NCBI RefSeq assembly: GCF_000227685.2
Contig: NZ_CP007029.1
Location: 3,632,501 to 3,696,500 of the forward strand
Length of the DNA stretch: 64,000 nt
Source of the DNA: Thioalkalivibrio paradoxus ARh 1
GTDB taxonomy: Bacteria; Pseudomonadota; Gammaproteobacteria; Ectothiorhodospirales; Ectothiorhodospiraceae
Direction of reading: 5' to 3'
The notes below the pieces were generated by a model. It was not told where the DNA came from. It did not search any database and was given only the letters and a program-made list of their open reading frames with translations. How positions within the stretch are numbered: position 1 is the first letter of the stretch; each line of letters opens with the position of its first letter. Positions 1-8,439 of this stretch are shown in pieces. The position numbers and the translations under genes are program-made.

Positions 1-2
1 TG

Positions 3-44
3 CGTACGCTTGCCGCCGAGGGGTATCAGGTGATGATTTTCTGA
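3..44 (+). CDS. 3' end of an unidentified gene cut by the window edge
   Basis: The first bases can be read in frame as a short protein tail (RTLAAEGYQVMIF) ending at TGA 42-44. The composition is protein-like and the stop is followed by about 160 bases without a gene, so this may be the end of a plus-strand gene lying to the left. Thirteen codons cannot be assigned to a family, and the reading could be chance. Confidence 0.25.
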   Translation, partial: RTLAAEGYQVMIF

Positions 45-210
45 GGCAATTGCCACCGCCCGGAGGCTTGGTGGCCACACCATCCACCGGGGCGGCGGCA
101 GTCGAGCATTGCCGGCAGGTCACGACCTTCAACGCGAATACCACCACGCTGCGCGCGTCGCGACGACGACCCGTGCAGCGCTTTCCTGGCAGCCCAGGCC
201 CGATGGGCCG

Positions 211-447
211 CTAGAACCGCCACCAGCGCCAGAAGCGCGGGCCGCAGCTCCGGACCGCCCGGGGAGGCGGCCCCGGCTGGCAGTACGCGAGGTTCACCAG
301 CTCCTTGATCCGGTGGCGATCGCACACCTCCTGCCCGAGATGACGGTCGTCGGCGATCACGCGCAGGACGTGCAGCCGGTCTTCCGCAGACAGCTGCCGG
401 TCGACAAAGGCGTTGAGCATTTCGTCACTGAGCGGTCGTTCGGTCAT
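211..447 (-). CDS. Small anti-sigma-factor-like protein
   Basis: This encodes about 78 residues. The N-terminal part (TERPLSDEMLNAFVDRQL, then SAEDRL) has the pattern of the N-terminal helix of RsiW/RskA-type anti-sigma factors, which normally bind an ECF sigma factor in the cytoplasm. The start at 447 was preferred over the ATG at 471 because a GAGAGA Shine-Dalgarno lies just upstream of it. There is no zinc-binding HxxxCxxC and no transmembrane segment, so it is either a short soluble relative or a truncated gene. No sigma-factor gene lies beside it in the window. The family assignment rests on pattern resemblance only. Confidence 0.5.
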   Translation of the reverse strand: MTERPLSDEMLNAFVDRQLSAEDRLHVLRVIADDRHLGQEVCDRHRIKELVNLAYCQPGPPPRAVRSCGPRFWRWWRF

Positions 448-643
448 CGCGATCTCTCTCGGCCATGTCATGGCATTGCATGCAAGCCTCCCGCCACGGC
501 GTCGCGGGCACCGGCTTGCAGGGCGCCTCCTTGTTCAGACGAAGACGTGGCGCGGGAGCGGGGAATTCCGTTCTGGCACGAGCCGCGCCACCCGGGTACG
601 CCAACGCGATGCGTGCATCGGCTCCGGTACAACCGGATCACAG

Positions 644-673
644 TGGCCAATGCCGGCACGGGCTGGGTACACT
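644..673 (+). promoter_or_regulatory. Possible sigma70 promoter of gmk
   Basis: TGGCCA (644-649) and TACACT (668-673) are separated by 18 bases and lie about 30 bases before the gmk start. Each hexamer matches 4 of 6 consensus bases. This is a weak prediction made by eye. Confidence 0.3.
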
Positions 674-703
674 CTGCGCCCGAATGCCGTTCCGGATCCC
701 GTG

Positions 704-1354
704 ATGACCGACCCGAGCCCCCTGCCGCGAGGCACGCTGTACATCGTTTCCGCGCCCTCCGGTGCGGGCAAGACCAGCCTCGTGGCTGCGCTTCTTGAGC
801 AGCTCGAGCATGTGGCACTGTCGGTTTCCCATACCACGCGCCGCCCGCGGCCCGGCGAGGTCGAGGGGCAGCACTATCACTTCGTCAGCGCCGAGCGTTT
901 CCTCGACATGATCGAGGCGGGCGAGCTGCTGGAACACGCGAAGGTGTTCGACAACTTCTACGGTACATCCAAGGCCGCGGTGGCCTCGCAGCTGGAATCC
1001 GGAACCGACGTGATTCTCGAGATCGACTGGCAGGGCGCGCGCCAGGTGCGGGCCGCGATCCCGGACTGCCAGTCGATCTTTATCCTGCCGCCGTCGCGCG
1101 CCGAACTCGAACGCCGCCTGCGAGGGCGCGGGCAGGACGACGAGGCCGTGATCCAGCGCCGGCTGCGCGATGCCGAGTCCGACAGTTCGCACTTCCGCGA
1201 GTACGACTACACCGTGGTGAACACCGATTTCAACGAAGCGGTGCGCGATCTGGAGAGCATCTTCCGTGCGAACCGGCTGCGCAGCACCGAGCAGGCGATC
1301 CGCAACCGCGGGATGATCGCATCACTGTTGGCGGGCGGTGCTGCCTCGGCGTAA
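704..1354 (+). CDS. gmk: Guanylate kinase
   Basis: The 216-residue product phosphorylates GMP (and dGMP) to the diphosphate with ATP, an essential cytoplasmic step of GTP synthesis. The P-loop APSGAGKT is at residues 17-24, followed by the GMP-binding segment SHTTRRPRPGE at about 37-47 and the lid region RLRGRGQDDEA. The length is normal for the family (about 205-220). ATG 704 was chosen because the homologous part begins just after it; GTG 701 is an alternative. The gene heads the gmk-rpoZ-spoT order known in gammaproteobacteria, but here its stop codon is embedded in an intrinsic terminator. Confidence 0.97.
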   Translation: MTDPSPLPRGTLYIVSAPSGAGKTSLVAALLEQLEHVALSVSHTTRRPRPGEVEGQHYHFVSAERFLDMIEAGELLEHAKVFDNFYGTSKAAVASQLESGTDVILEIDWQGARQVRAAIPDCQSIFILPPSRAELERRLRGRGQDDEAVIQRRLRDAESDSSHFREYDYTVVNTDFNEAVRDLESIFRANRLRSTEQAIRNRGMIASLLAGGAASA

Positions 1355-1376
1355 GATCGGGGGTCCGATCTTTTTT
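1353..1376 (+). terminator. Intrinsic terminator between gmk and rpoZ
   Basis: A perfect 8-bp stem (AAGATCGG 1353-1360, CCGATCTT 1365-1372) with a GGGT loop runs into a T6 tract (1371-1376). The gmk stop codon TAA overlaps the left arm. It lies in the 36-base gap before rpoZ, so it should attenuate or end transcription from gmk. Confidence 0.8.
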
Positions 1377-1390
1377 CTCCTGGAGTCGAA

Positions 1391-1666
1391 ATGGCCCGCA
1401 TCACCGTCGAGGACTGCCTCGAACACGTCGACAACCGCTTCGAACTGGTCTTGATGGCCGCACGGCGCGCGCGCCACCTCTCCCACGGCAAGGATCCGCG
1501 GGTGCCGGACGACAACGACAAACCCACTGTGATCGCGTTGCGCGAGATCGCCGAAGGGCTGGTCGGCCCGGAGGTCTTCGACGAACCCGACGAGCGCCCG
1601 CAGCCGCAGATGCTGGACTTCAGCACGATCCGGCACCTGGAGCAACTCGACGCCGACGAACGTTAG
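1391..1666 (+). CDS. rpoZ: RNA polymerase omega subunit
   Basis: The 91-residue omega subunit binds beta-prime and helps assemble core RNA polymerase; in many bacteria it also forms part of a ppGpp site. It opens with the family pattern [20 protein letters not shown] and contains [14 protein letters not shown] at about 44-57. The length equals that of typical proteobacterial omega. A TGGAG Shine-Dalgarno stands about 6 bases before the ATG. spoT starts 10 bases after the stop, the conserved pairing of omega with the ppGpp enzyme. Because a terminator lies upstream, rpoZ may depend on readthrough or on an unrecognised promoter. Confidence 0.96.
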   Translation: MARITVEDCLEHVDNRFELVLMAARRARHLSHGKDPRVPDDNDKPTVIALREIAEGLVGPEVFDEPDERPQPQMLDFSTIRHLEQLDADER

Positions 1667-1676
1667 CCCCGAGCCG

Positions 1677-3848
1677 ATGAATTCCGCGCTGCCGACCCTC
1701 GTCGGGGCCGCCCAAGAACCGAGCACCGACTCGACGCGATTCCTGATCAGCGACCTGTGCGCTGAACTCGAATCCTACCTCGAACCCGATCAGATCAACG
1801 AGGTGTACCGGGCCTATCTGTTCGGGGCCGAGGCGCACGAGGGGCAGACGCGGAAGACTGGGGAACCGTACATCTACCATCCGCTGGCGGTCGCCCGGAC
1901 CATGGGCGAAATGCGGATGGACCACCGGGCGATCGTGGCCGCGATCCTCCACGACGTGATGGAGGACACCCCGACCAGCAAGGAACGCATCCGCGCCGAA
2001 TTCGACACTGAGGTCGCGGACCTGGTCGACGGCGTATCGAAACTGACCCACCTGCAGTTCCAGACCAAGGCCGAGGCCCAGGCCGAAAACTTCCGCAAGA
2101 TGATGCTGGCGATCACCCGGGACATCCGGGTGATCCTGATCAAGCTCGCCGACCGGCTGCACAACATGCGCACATTGGGCGTGATGCGGACCGACAAGCG
2201 CCGCCGGATCGCCCGTGAGACGCTGGAAATCTATGCGCCGATCGCCCAGCGGCTCGGCATGAACCGGATCCGCCGGGAACTCGAGCAACTCGGCTTCGCC
2301 GCGCTGTACCCACGCCGTTTCGCGGTGCTCGACGCGTCGGTGCGGCAGGCGCGCGGGCACCGGCGCGAGCCCATGCAGAAGATCGAGGCCGCGATCACCC
2401 ACCGCATGGAGGCCGCCGGAATCGAGGCGCGGATCAGCGGGCGCGAGAAGGGGCTTTACAGCATTTACCGCAAGATGCTGGAGAAGCGCCAGCCGTTCAA
2501 GAAGATCGTCGATGTCTTCGCGGTGCGCATCGTGGTCGCGGACGTCGACACCTGCTATCGCGCGCTGGGCGTGGTGCACAACCTCTACAAGCCGGTGCCA
2601 GGGCGGTTCAAGGATTACATCGCGATCCCGAAATCGAACGGCTACCAGTCGCTGCATACGGTGCTGTTCGGACCTCACGGCAGCCCGATCGAAATCCAGA
2701 TCCGCAGCGCCGAGATGGACCGGGTCGCGGAGACCGGCATCGCGGCGCACTGGCAGTACAAGGCCGGTGACGACCATGCAATGACAGCCCAGAGCCGCGC
2801 CCGCGATTGGCTCAAGGACGTGCTCGAGATCCAGAACAGCGTCGGCAGCTCGATCGAGTTCCTGGAAAACGTCAAGGTCGACCTGTTCCCGGACGAGGTC
2901 TACACCTTCACGCCGATGGGCGAGATCATGGTGCTGCCGCGCGGCGCAACCCCGGTGGATTTCGCCTACGCAGTGCATTCGGACGTCGGCAATCACTGTG
3001 TCACGGCGCGAATCGACCGCCAGCTTGCGCCGCTTTCGGCGCGGCTCCAGAGCGGCCAGACGGTCGAGATCGTCACCGCCCCGGGCGCGCGCCCAAACCC
3101 CGCCTGGCTGTCGTTCGTGGTCACCGGCAAGGCCCGCTCGGGAATCCGTCACTGCCTGAAGTCGCTGCAGTCGGACGAGGCGGCGGCACTGGGCCGGCGC
3201 CTGATGGAAAAGGCGCTGGCCACGCTGGGCCAGGGGCTGGGGCAGATCTCGCCGGTGCGCATGGACCAGGTGCTCGACGCGATGAAGATTCCCGACATCG
3301 ACAGCCTGCTGGTCGAAATCGGCCTCGGCAACCGGATGGCGGCGCTGGTCGCGCGCCAGCTGGTCGGACAGGAACCCGCGCAGGAAGTCTGCGAAGGGTC
3401 TGGTTCGGCGCTGGCGGTCAAGGGCACCGAAGGGCTGGTCGTGAATTACGGGCGCTGCTGTTTTCCGATTCCCGGGGATCCGGTGATCGGGATCCTCAGC
3501 GCGGGACGCGGGCTGGTGGTCCACCGCGAGGCCTGTCGCAACCTGGGCGAACTCCGCGAGCGCAGCGACAAGACGGTATCGCTCGAATGGTCCAACGAGC
3601 CGGGCGCGGAATTCGCGGTTTCGGTGCGCGCCGAGACCGCGAACCGCCGCGGCGCGCTGGCCGAAATGGCGGCGGTCATCGCCGATCATGGCTCGAACAT
3701 CGAGCACATCTCGTTCAATGAGCGCGACGGCCACTCGACCGCGATGACCTTTACGATCACCGTGCGCGACCGCCGCCACCTCGCCCAGGTGATCCGTTCG
3801 CTGCGGCGCCTGAACGACGTGCTGCGGGTACAGCGCAGCCGGGGATGA
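1677..3848 (+). CDS. spoT: Bifunctional (p)ppGpp synthetase/hydrolase SpoT
   Basis: The 723-residue cytoplasmic enzyme makes and degrades the stringent-response alarmone ppGpp. The order is: HD hydrolase domain at about 45-195 with YHPL (His 68) and HD at 92-93; RelA/SpoT synthetase domain at about 250-360 with REKGLYSIYRK, RFKD and SNGYQSLHT; TGS domain at about 400-460; a Cys-containing region GRCCFPIPGDP near 590; and a C-terminal ACT domain from about 645. An intact HD motif and the RFKD motif typical of bifunctional enzymes indicate both activities. Family length is 700-730. It follows rpoZ by 10 bases and is probably co-transcribed with it. Confidence 0.97.
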   Translation: MNSALPTLVGAAQEPSTDSTRFLISDLCAELESYLEPDQINEVYRAYLFGAEAHEGQTRKTGEPYIYHPLAVARTMGEMRMDHRAIVAAILHDVMEDTPTSKERIRAEFDTEVADLVDGVSKLTHLQFQTKAEAQAENFRKMMLAITRDIRVILIKLADRLHNMRTLGVMRTDKRRRIARETLEIYAPIAQRLGMNRIRRELEQLGFAALYPRRFAVLDASVRQARGHRREPMQKIEAAITHRMEAAGIEARISGREKGLYSIYRKMLEKRQPFKKIVDVFAVRIVVADVDTCYRALGVVHNLYKPVPGRFKDYIAIPKSNGYQSLHTVLFGPHGSPIEIQIRSAEMDRVAETGIAAHWQYKAGDDHAMTAQSRARDWLKDVLEIQNSVGSSIEFLENVKVDLFPDEVYTFTPMGEIMVLPRGATPVDFAYAVHSDVGNHCVTARIDRQLAPLSARLQSGQTVEIVTAPGARPNPAWLSFVVTGKARSGIRHCLKSLQSDEAAALGRRLMEKALATLGQGLGQISPVRMDQVLDAMKIPDIDSLLVEIGLGNRMAALVARQLVGQEPAQEVCEGSGSALAVKGTEGLVVNYGRCCFPIPGDPVIGILSAGRGLVVHREACRNLGELRERSDKTVSLEWSNEPGAEFAVSVRAETANRRGALAEMAAVIADHGSNIEHISFNERDGHSTAMTFTITVRDRRHLAQVIRSLRRLNDVLRVQRSRG

Positions 3849-3932
3849 CCCGACCGGCACCGGACACCCTGACCCCGGCGCCCGCTTCGGGTATCTTCGC
3901 CCTCCTGTCCCAACGGCCTCGAGGAGAACCCC

Positions 3933-4322
3933 ATGACCCGAACGATCATCCAGACCGATGCCGCTCCCGCCGCGATCGGCACCTATTCGCAGGCAGTGCG
4001 TACCGATGCCACGGTCTACGTTTCCGGCCAGATCCCGCTGGATCCGGCCACGATGGATCTGATCGACGGCAGCATGGAAGCCCAGATCCGGCGCGTGTTC
4101 GACAACCTGGCCGCGATTGCCTCGGCGGCCGGCGGCACCCTGAACGATGTGGCCAAGCTGAACGTCTTCCTGACCGACCTCAGCCATTTCCCGCTGGTGA
4201 ATCAGGTGATGAGCGAGTATTTCAGCGAGCCCTACCCCGCGCGGGCCGCGATCGGCGTCGCGGCACTGCCCAAGGGAGCCGAGGTCGAGATGGACGCGAT
4301 CCTGTACCTGCCCCAGGGCTGA
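3933..4322 (+). CDS. ridA: RidA-family enamine/imine deaminase
   Basis: The 129-residue protein belongs to the RidA/YjgF family, trimeric cytoplasmic enzymes that hydrolyse reactive 2-aminoacrylate-type enamines from PLP-dependent dehydratases. Family motifs are visible: AIGTYSQAV near residue 14, [11 protein letters not shown] near 30 and the substrate-binding Arg in the C-terminal segment [28 protein letters not shown] Shine-Dalgarno precedes ATG 3933. A RidA gene after spoT is a known gammaproteobacterial arrangement. recG begins 23 bases after the stop. Confidence 0.94.
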   Translation: MTRTIIQTDAAPAAIGTYSQAVRTDATVYVSGQIPLDPATMDLIDGSMEAQIRRVFDNLAAIASAAGGTLNDVAKLNVFLTDLSHFPLVNQVMSEYFSEPYPARAAIGVAALPKGAEVEMDAILYLPQG

Positions 4323-4345
4323 TCCACGCGAATGGAACGCGTTGA

Positions 4346-6397
4346 ATGGATCTCGACGCACCGCTGACCGCGCTCCGTGGCGTGGGCCCGAAACAGGCAG
4401 AGCGGCTGGGCCGGCTGGGGCTGGCCCGAACCCACGACCTATTGCTCCACCTGCCGCTGCGCTTCGAGGATCGCACCCGCCTGACACCGCTGCAGGCGCT
4501 GCGCCCCGGTTCGCCGGCGCTGTTCGAAGGCCGGGTGGAAGCAACCGAGGTGGTCAGCGGCCGCCGGCGCATGCTGCTCGTTCACCTCGGCGAGGGAGAC
4601 GCACGCATCCTGCTGCGTTTCTTCCATTTCGGAGAGCGGCAGCAGCGGGCCTTCGCCAACGGAGTACGCCTGCGCGCCTACGGCGAAATCCGCGGAATGC
4701 CCGGGCTGCCGGAGTGCGTGCACCCGGAGTACCGCATCCTGCGCGGGCCGCCTCTGCCACTGGAACCCTGCCTGACCCCGGTCTATCCGGCCACCGAAGG
4801 CGTATCGCAGCGACTGCTGCGCGAGCTGGTCGGCGCCGCACTTCCCGAGGCAAGCCGTCTGCCCGACCTGCTGCCCGAACTGCGCGATCGGGACTTGCCC
4901 GATCTCGCCGAAGCGCTCGAGGCGCTGCACCGGCCGCCTCCGAACCGGTCGTCGCCAGCCCATGTGCCGCGCCGCAGCCCGGCGCTGACCCGCCTGGTGC
5001 TCGAGGAACTGTGCGCGCACCAGCTGGCGCTGATGCTGCACGCGGGCTCGCGACCGCGCGGGCGCGCGCCGGAACTGCGCCCCGTGGGACAGCTCTGGCG
5101 GCAGGTCGTCGCCGAGCTTCCCTTCACGCTGACCGGCGCCCAGCAGCGCACGATCGCCGAGATCCAGGCGGATCTGGGCCGGCAGCGGCCGATGAACCGG
5201 TTGCTCCAGGGCGACGTCGGATCGGGCAAGACGCTGGTCGCGGTCGCCGCCGCCCTGACCGCGATCGAGGCCGGCCACCAGGTCGCGTTCATGGCGCCGA
5301 CGGAGCTGCTCGCGCGCCAGCACCTGCACAACCTCGCGGCCTGGCTGGAACCGCTGGGCATCGGCATCGCCTGGCTCGGAGGCCGGCAACGCAAATCCGA
5401 GCGCGAGACGCTCTTGTCCGGGCTGGCCTCGGGCGAGCGCGCGCTGGCGGTCGGCACCCACGCGCTGTTCCAGGAACAGGTCGCGTTCGCCCGCTTGGGG
5501 CTTGCGATCATCGACGAGCAGCACCGCTTCGGCGTGCATCAGCGCATGGCACTGCGCGACAAGGGCACCAGGCTGCTGCCGCACCAGCTGATCATGACCG
5601 CAACGCCGATCCCGCGGACCCTGGCGATGTCGCTGTATGCGGATCTGGATCAGTCGGTGCTCGACGAACGTCCGCCGGGGCGCACGCCGGTGAAGACCGC
5701 GCTGATCAGCAGCGAGCGCCGCGACGAGGTGATCGCCCGCATCCGCGTCGCCTGCGGCGACGGCGTGCAAGCCTACTGGGTCTGCCCGCTGATCGAGGAT
5801 TCCGAAACCCTGGAAGCCGAGGCCGCCGAGACCACCGCCGAACGCCTGCGCGAAGCGCTGCCGGAGCTGCGCATCGAGCGCGTGCACGGGCGCATGAAAC
5901 CGGCCGAACGCGATGCGGTGATGGATCGCTTCCGCTCCGGCACGATCGACCTGCTGGTCGCGACCACGGTGATCGAGGTCGGGGTCGACGTACCCAACGC
6001 CAGCCTGATGATCATCGAGAACGCCGAGCGCATGGGACTTTCCCAGCTGCACCAATTGCGCGGGCGCGTCGGGCGCGGGCGCCGGACCAGCGCCTGTGTG
6101 CTCCTGTACCGGCCGCCGCTCGGAGAAGTCGCACAGGAACGGCTCGAGGCCATGCGCCAGACCGACGATGGCTTCGAAATCGCCGAGGTCGACCTCGCGA
6201 TCCGCGGCCCCGGCGAAATGCTCGGCACGCGCCAGACCGGTGAACGCGGCTACCGGGTCGCGGACTGGGGCCGCGACCAGGATCTGATGGAGGACGCGAC
6301 GCGTCTCGCCCGTCAGGTGCTCCCCGACCGCCAGCGCACCGAGGCGCTGATCCGCCGCTGGCTCGGATCCGCAGCGCATTACGGCGGCGTCGGCTGA
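4346..6397 (+). CDS. recG: ATP-dependent DNA helicase RecG
   Basis: The 683-residue helicase regresses stalled replication forks and processes recombination intermediates. The N-terminal wedge/OB-fold region (about 50-150; LFEGRVEATEVV) is followed by two RecA-like domains: Walker A GDVGSGKT near 290, DEQHRFGV (motif II) near 389, TATPIPRT near 415, and a C-terminal helicase domain with LVATTVIEVGVDVPNA and QLRGRVGRG. Length matches E. coli RecG (693). It closes the gmk-rpoZ-spoT-ridA-recG run and faces a minus-strand gene 82 bases away. Numerous GC-rich antisense frames overlap it and are shadows. Confidence 0.97.
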   Translation: MDLDAPLTALRGVGPKQAERLGRLGLARTHDLLLHLPLRFEDRTRLTPLQALRPGSPALFEGRVEATEVVSGRRRMLLVHLGEGDARILLRFFHFGERQQRAFANGVRLRAYGEIRGMPGLPECVHPEYRILRGPPLPLEPCLTPVYPATEGVSQRLLRELVGAALPEASRLPDLLPELRDRDLPDLAEALEALHRPPPNRSSPAHVPRRSPALTRLVLEELCAHQLALMLHAGSRPRGRAPELRPVGQLWRQVVAELPFTLTGAQQRTIAEIQADLGRQRPMNRLLQGDVGSGKTLVAVAAALTAIEAGHQVAFMAPTELLARQHLHNLAAWLEPLGIGIAWLGGRQRKSERETLLSGLASGERALAVGTHALFQEQVAFARLGLAIIDEQHRFGVHQRMALRDKGTRLLPHQLIMTATPIPRTLAMSLYADLDQSVLDERPPGRTPVKTALISSERRDEVIARIRVACGDGVQAYWVCPLIEDSETLEAEAAETTAERLREALPELRIERVHGRMKPAERDAVMDRFRSGTIDLLVATTVIEVGVDVPNASLMIIENAERMGLSQLHQLRGRVGRGRRTSACVLLYRPPLGEVAQERLEAMRQTDDGFEIAEVDLAIRGPGEMLGTRQTGERGYRVADWGRDQDLMEDATRLARQVLPDRQRTEALIRRWLGSAAHYGGVG

Positions 6398-6479
6398 TCC
6401 GGCGCACGCGGGCGGGAGAGGGAAAAACTCCTCCGATGAATTGCAAGGGCCGTATCGCTGCCGGGTGCCGACAGGGTCG

Positions 6480-7424
6480 TCAGCGATGATACGGGTCCGG
6501 CTGACCTTCCGGCGCCGGGCTGAACCGCTTGTAGGCCCAGTTGTACTGCTCGGGGCGCTGGCGCACGAGTGCCTCGACCAGACGGTTGATCGCGGCAGCC
6601 GCGCGTTCCGGGTCCGGGTCCGCGACCTCGGGGCCCGCCTCGATTTCGCGGTAGCGGTACCCGGAACCGCGCGGCAGGCGCTCGGCGAACGCGAACACCA
6701 CGCGATCGCTGCGCCCCCGCAACAGGCGTGGCAGCAAGGTCATCGTCAGCGCCGGGCACCCGAAGAACGGCGCGAACACGCCGGTGGCCCGGCGCGGGCT
6801 CTGGTCCGGCAGCAGGCCGATCATCTCGCCCCGGTCGCGCGCGGCCTGCAGCTGGCGCAGCCCCTCCCGGGTGGCCGGGGCCAGGCGCGCGCCGGTCGAA
6901 GCCCGCGCCTCGCGGATCCAGCGATCGATCTCCGGCTGGCGCAGCGGGGAATACAGGCTGGTCATCGGGCCGTAGCTTGCCGCATGCAACCCGGCGAATT
7001 CCCAGGACCCGAGGTGCGGGGCCACCAGGAACAGCGCCTGCCCCGGCGGGCGCGCAGCCGACAGGTCGCATTCGGTCTTGAACGGGGACAATGCGCGCAG
7101 CCGCTCGGGTCCCGCGCGCCAGAGCCAGGGCGCCTCGGTCAGCGCCTTGCCCATCTCCATCATCGAGCGGCGCCCGACCCGCCGCCTCCAGGCCGGGGTC
7201 TGTTCGGGAAAGCAGAGTTCGAGGTTGATCCGGGCGACCCGTGCCATCCGCGTCGGCAGCACCCAGGCGATCCAGCCCAGCGCGCCGCCGAGCGCGTGGT
7301 TTGCGCGCAGGGGCAGCGCCGCCAGCAGGCGCAGCACGAGTCCGAGCAGCCGGTCCCGGATCCGCCGCCCGCGCCGGGCCGTCACCGGCGGCGCCCCGCC
7401 TGGGCCGGGCGCGTCATGCCACAT
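6480..7424 (-). CDS. LpxL/HtrB-type lipid A (Kdo2-lipid IVA) acyltransferase
   Basis: The 314-residue inner-membrane enzyme probably transfers a secondary acyl chain to lipid A. It carries the family HX4E catalytic motif HLGSWE (His 137-Glu 142), the [19 protein letters not shown] region, [18 protein letters not shown] near 215 and one N-terminal hydrophobic helix (about 27-57). The start at 7424 was chosen because it overlaps the end of ttcA by 11 bases (ATGTGGCATGA), indicating translational coupling; an upstream extension would be Arg-rich and unlike the family. Whether it is the LpxL or LpxM type cannot be told by eye. Confidence 0.88.
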   Translation of the reverse strand: MWHDAPGPGGAPPVTARRGRRIRDRLLGLVLRLLAALPLRANHALGGALGWIAWVLPTRMARVARINLELCFPEQTPAWRRRVGRRSMMEMGKALTEAPWLWRAGPERLRALSPFKTECDLSAARPPGQALFLVAPHLGSWEFAGLHAASYGPMTSLYSPLRQPEIDRWIREARASTGARLAPATREGLRQLQAARDRGEMIGLLPDQSPRRATGVFAPFFGCPALTMTLLPRLLRGRSDRVVFAFAERLPRGSGYRYREIEAGPEVADPDPERAAAAINRLVEALVRQRPEQYNWAYKRFSPAPEGQPDPYHR

Positions 7425-8220
7425 CCTCCGGACCCGCGGTGGGTGCCGGCGCGGGCCGTGCCGCCGCATGCTCGGATGCCGGCCCGGCATCCGGCAGCCC
7501 CTCGCGCATCAGCGGATCGAGCGCCGTGCGCAGGTTGCGGAACAGGCGCGGGTGCTGCGCCTCCTCGCGCGCCAGCAGCGCCTTCATGTGCTCGCGCTGG
7601 GTCGGCATCGCGAAGCAGGCGGGACAGTTGTCGGCGATCACCGGCAACTCCGCGGTCCGGGCGAAATCGCGCGTCTGGCGCTCGCGCACGTAGACCAGGG
7701 GCCGGATCACCCGCAGGTCACCCGCGTCGATTCGGTAATGCGCCTTCATCGTACGCAACTGCCCGCCGTGAAACGCGCTCATCAGGAAGCTCTCGGCAAG
7801 GTCGTCCAGGTGCTGGCCGAGCGCCAGCACGTTGTAGCCACGCTCGCGCGCGGTGCGATACATCAGGCCGCGTTTCATGCGCGCACAGAACGCGCAGAAC
7901 GAATCCTTGCCCATGTGCCGGCCAGCCAACTCCGCAATCGGTTCGGACACGAAGACATACGGGATGCCGAAACCCCCGAGGTAGTCGCGCAGCCGCCCGG
8001 GTTCGAACCCCGGGATCTCGGGATCGATGGTGACCGCACCGACCTCGAACCGCACGGGCGCCCGGCGGGCCAGATCGTGCAGCAGCCACAGCAGCGTCAG
8101 GGAATCCTTCCCGCCGGACAGGCCGACCAGGATCCGGTCGCCCGAACGAATCATGGCGAAATCGGCGATCGCCCTGCCGGCCAGGCGGCGGATCGTGGCG
8201 GGTACGGTGGGCGTGTTCAT
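7414..8220 (-). CDS. ttcA: TtcA-family tRNA 2-thiocytidine synthetase
   Basis: The 268-residue PP-loop ATPase is predicted to thiolate cytidine 32 of certain tRNAs using an iron-sulfur cluster. The PP-loop SGGKDS is at residues 35-40, the first CxxC pair FCAFC at Cys 109/112 with the [10 protein letters not shown] tail, and a second pair CPAC at Cys 199/202. [12 protein letters not shown] and [16 protein letters not shown] also fit TtcA. The segment after the second Cys pair is Met/His-rich and may mark a TtcA subgroup. The start at ATG 8220 excludes a Pro/Gly-rich extension. It is coupled to the downstream acyltransferase. Confidence 0.88.
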   Translation of the reverse strand: MNTPTVPATIRRLAGRAIADFAMIRSGDRILVGLSGGKDSLTLLWLLHDLARRAPVRFEVGAVTIDPEIPGFEPGRLRDYLGGFGIPYVFVSEPIAELAGRHMGKDSFCAFCARMKRGLMYRTARERGYNVLALGQHLDDLAESFLMSAFHGGQLRTMKAHYRIDAGDLRVIRPLVYVRERQTRDFARTAELPVIADNCPACFAMPTQREHMKALLAREEAQHPRLFRNLRTALDPLMREGLPDAGPASEHAAARPAPAPTAGPEDVA

Positions 8221-8439
8221 CGCCCGCGAACATACCCGGAAACCCGGGGCCGCCGCCAGCCGCCCGCACCGCATGCAGGAAAGTCGGGGCACCGGCGCCC
8301 ATCCCCACTCCCCATCCCCCCCACTCCCCATCGAAGATCCCCGCCAGGACCAGCAGGGCAATTCAGCGTCTTACGCCGCTGCTGCTACACTGTGCGCCGA
8401 ACCGACTCCGGTACTTTCTGGCATCCATTTTTCGGCACC

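Noticed and set aside
1620-4544. 974-codon open frame on the minus strand
   Set aside because: It is antisense to spoT and ridA, which have full family motifs; the frame is His/Arg/Asp/Gly-rich, typical of the mirror reading of GC-rich genes.
4439-6379. 646-codon minus-strand frame opposite recG
   Set aside because: RecG motifs occupy the plus strand across the whole interval; the opposing frame has no recognisable domain.
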